DNA of 39,074 nt from Arsenicibacter rosenii. Lineage in GTDB: Bacteria; Bacteroidota; Bacteroidia; Cytophagales; Spirosomataceae. Where the stretch lies: assembly GCF_001870735.1 (NCBI RefSeq), contig NZ_MORL01000033.1:1-39074 (forward strand), given 5' to 3'. Below are positions 38,710 to 39,074 of the stretch, in pieces. A model generated the notes under the pieces. That model had not been told where the DNA came from. It made no database searches and saw only the letters and a program-made list of their open reading frames with translations. The translations under genes were made by a program, and so were the position numbers. Positions within the stretch are counted from its first letter, which is position 1. Every line of letters starts with the position of its first letter.

Positions 38710-39074
38710 ATGAATCGGGCTGACATCATATCGGGAGCAGTTTCGGGGTCGGTAACTACGGGCATCCGGTGCAACGAGGCGGACGGCACGATTGTCGTGG
38801 TGTCACGGGGCATCTGGCAGCTGGGTACGGCGACGCTGGCGGGCGGAATTGCTACGGTCAGCCTGTCGCAGCCGCTGGCAACGGGCGACGTGATACAGGC
38901 CTCGGTTGACGAGATCGGCAACCAGGCAGGTATTCCGGTGGTCGTGACCGAAAGTGAGGTAGAGGTAACTGGGTGGCGGACGGCGACGGAGGTAGAAATC
39001 CGGCAGTCCGACGGGTCGCTGCTGGCCATGCCGGTGGATCTGTTTTTCGACAACTACGGGTATCTGCCGGCAGG
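38710..39074 (+). CDS. Beta-rich protein, partial at window end
   Basis: An open frame beginning at ATG 38710, immediately after the previous stop, and still open at the window edge (121 codons seen). The visible part is beta-rich, with Gly/Thr/Val-rich strands (GTATLAGGIATVSLSQPLAT, VIQASVDEIGN), as in fibre or adhesin-like phage proteins. Truncated by the window, so neither length nor function can be given. Confidence 0.62.
   Translation, partial: MNRADIISGAVSGSVTTGIRCNEADGTIVVVSRGIWQLGTATLAGGIATVSLSQPLATGDVIQASVDEIGNQAGIPVVVTESEVEVTGWRTATEVEIRQSDGSLLAMPVDLFFDNYGYLPA

Overview
The window looks like the left end of a temperate tailed phage (or phage-derived integrative element) inserted in a Bacteroidota chromosome. 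Three things suggest Bacteroidota: an anti-sense FecR/ECF-sigma pair of the Bacteroidetes type at the left edge, a tyrosine integrase lacking the first catalytic arginine (as in CTnDOT-like integrases), and promoter boxes of the TAnnTTTG type. The roughly 55-60% GC look of the genes and their C/G-ending codons would fit a Cytophagales host (Spirosoma-like), but that is an inference from memory, not a measurement.

Layout. (1) 1-1867: host DNA with fecR-like and ECF sigma genes on the minus strand. (2) 1868-2435: AT-rich junction that should hold the left attachment site, ending in a nested inverted repeat just upstream of the integrase. (3) 2436-3755: integrase and a strong terminator. (4) 3756-3991: control region with a promoter overlapped by a palindrome and several ATTGTAAT half-sites. 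(5) 3992-17036: a long early/middle plus-strand operon with many ATGA overlaps. It carries small unknown proteins, an N6-type DNA methyltransferase, a coiled-coil protein, a MazG-like protein, a protein with a canonical clamp-binding peptide, a sliding clamp (DnaN family), a PRTRC cassette (E, C, F, B, ThiF), and small membrane and zinc-binding proteins. (6) 17041-20627: terminator, a promoter-like leader, a ParB-like protein, a TET-associated-type glycosyltransferase, and the small and large terminase. (7) 20611-25680: probable head-tail connection and tail genes, including a HExxH protein and a gene pair with a U UUU UUA slippery site before the tape measure. (8) 25690-26473: an inserted cargo pair, one gene on the minus strand with its own promoter and one small lipoprotein. 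(9) 26496-39074: a second copy of the same terminator plus leader module, the tape measure protein with an 11-residue repeat rod, then tail tip, baseplate and fibre-like beta-rich proteins running off the window.

How it may work together. The early operon supplies a private replication clamp and nucleotide/DNA-modifying enzymes. The PRTRC genes form a ubiquitin-like set: a Ubl-like protein C ending in glycine, an E2-like protein B with a Cys in the expected loop, and an E1-like ThiF protein. They lie directly downstream of the clamp gene, which suggests (hypothesis) a conjugation system acting at the replication machinery. The late region begins with a putative DNA hypermodification pair (ParB-like plus glycosyltransferase) next to the terminase. 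Two copies of one leader module, before the ParB/terminase operon and before the tape measure, suggest a shared late-promoter signal. No portal, prohead protease, major capsid protein, endolysin, repressor or right attachment site is recognisable in the window.
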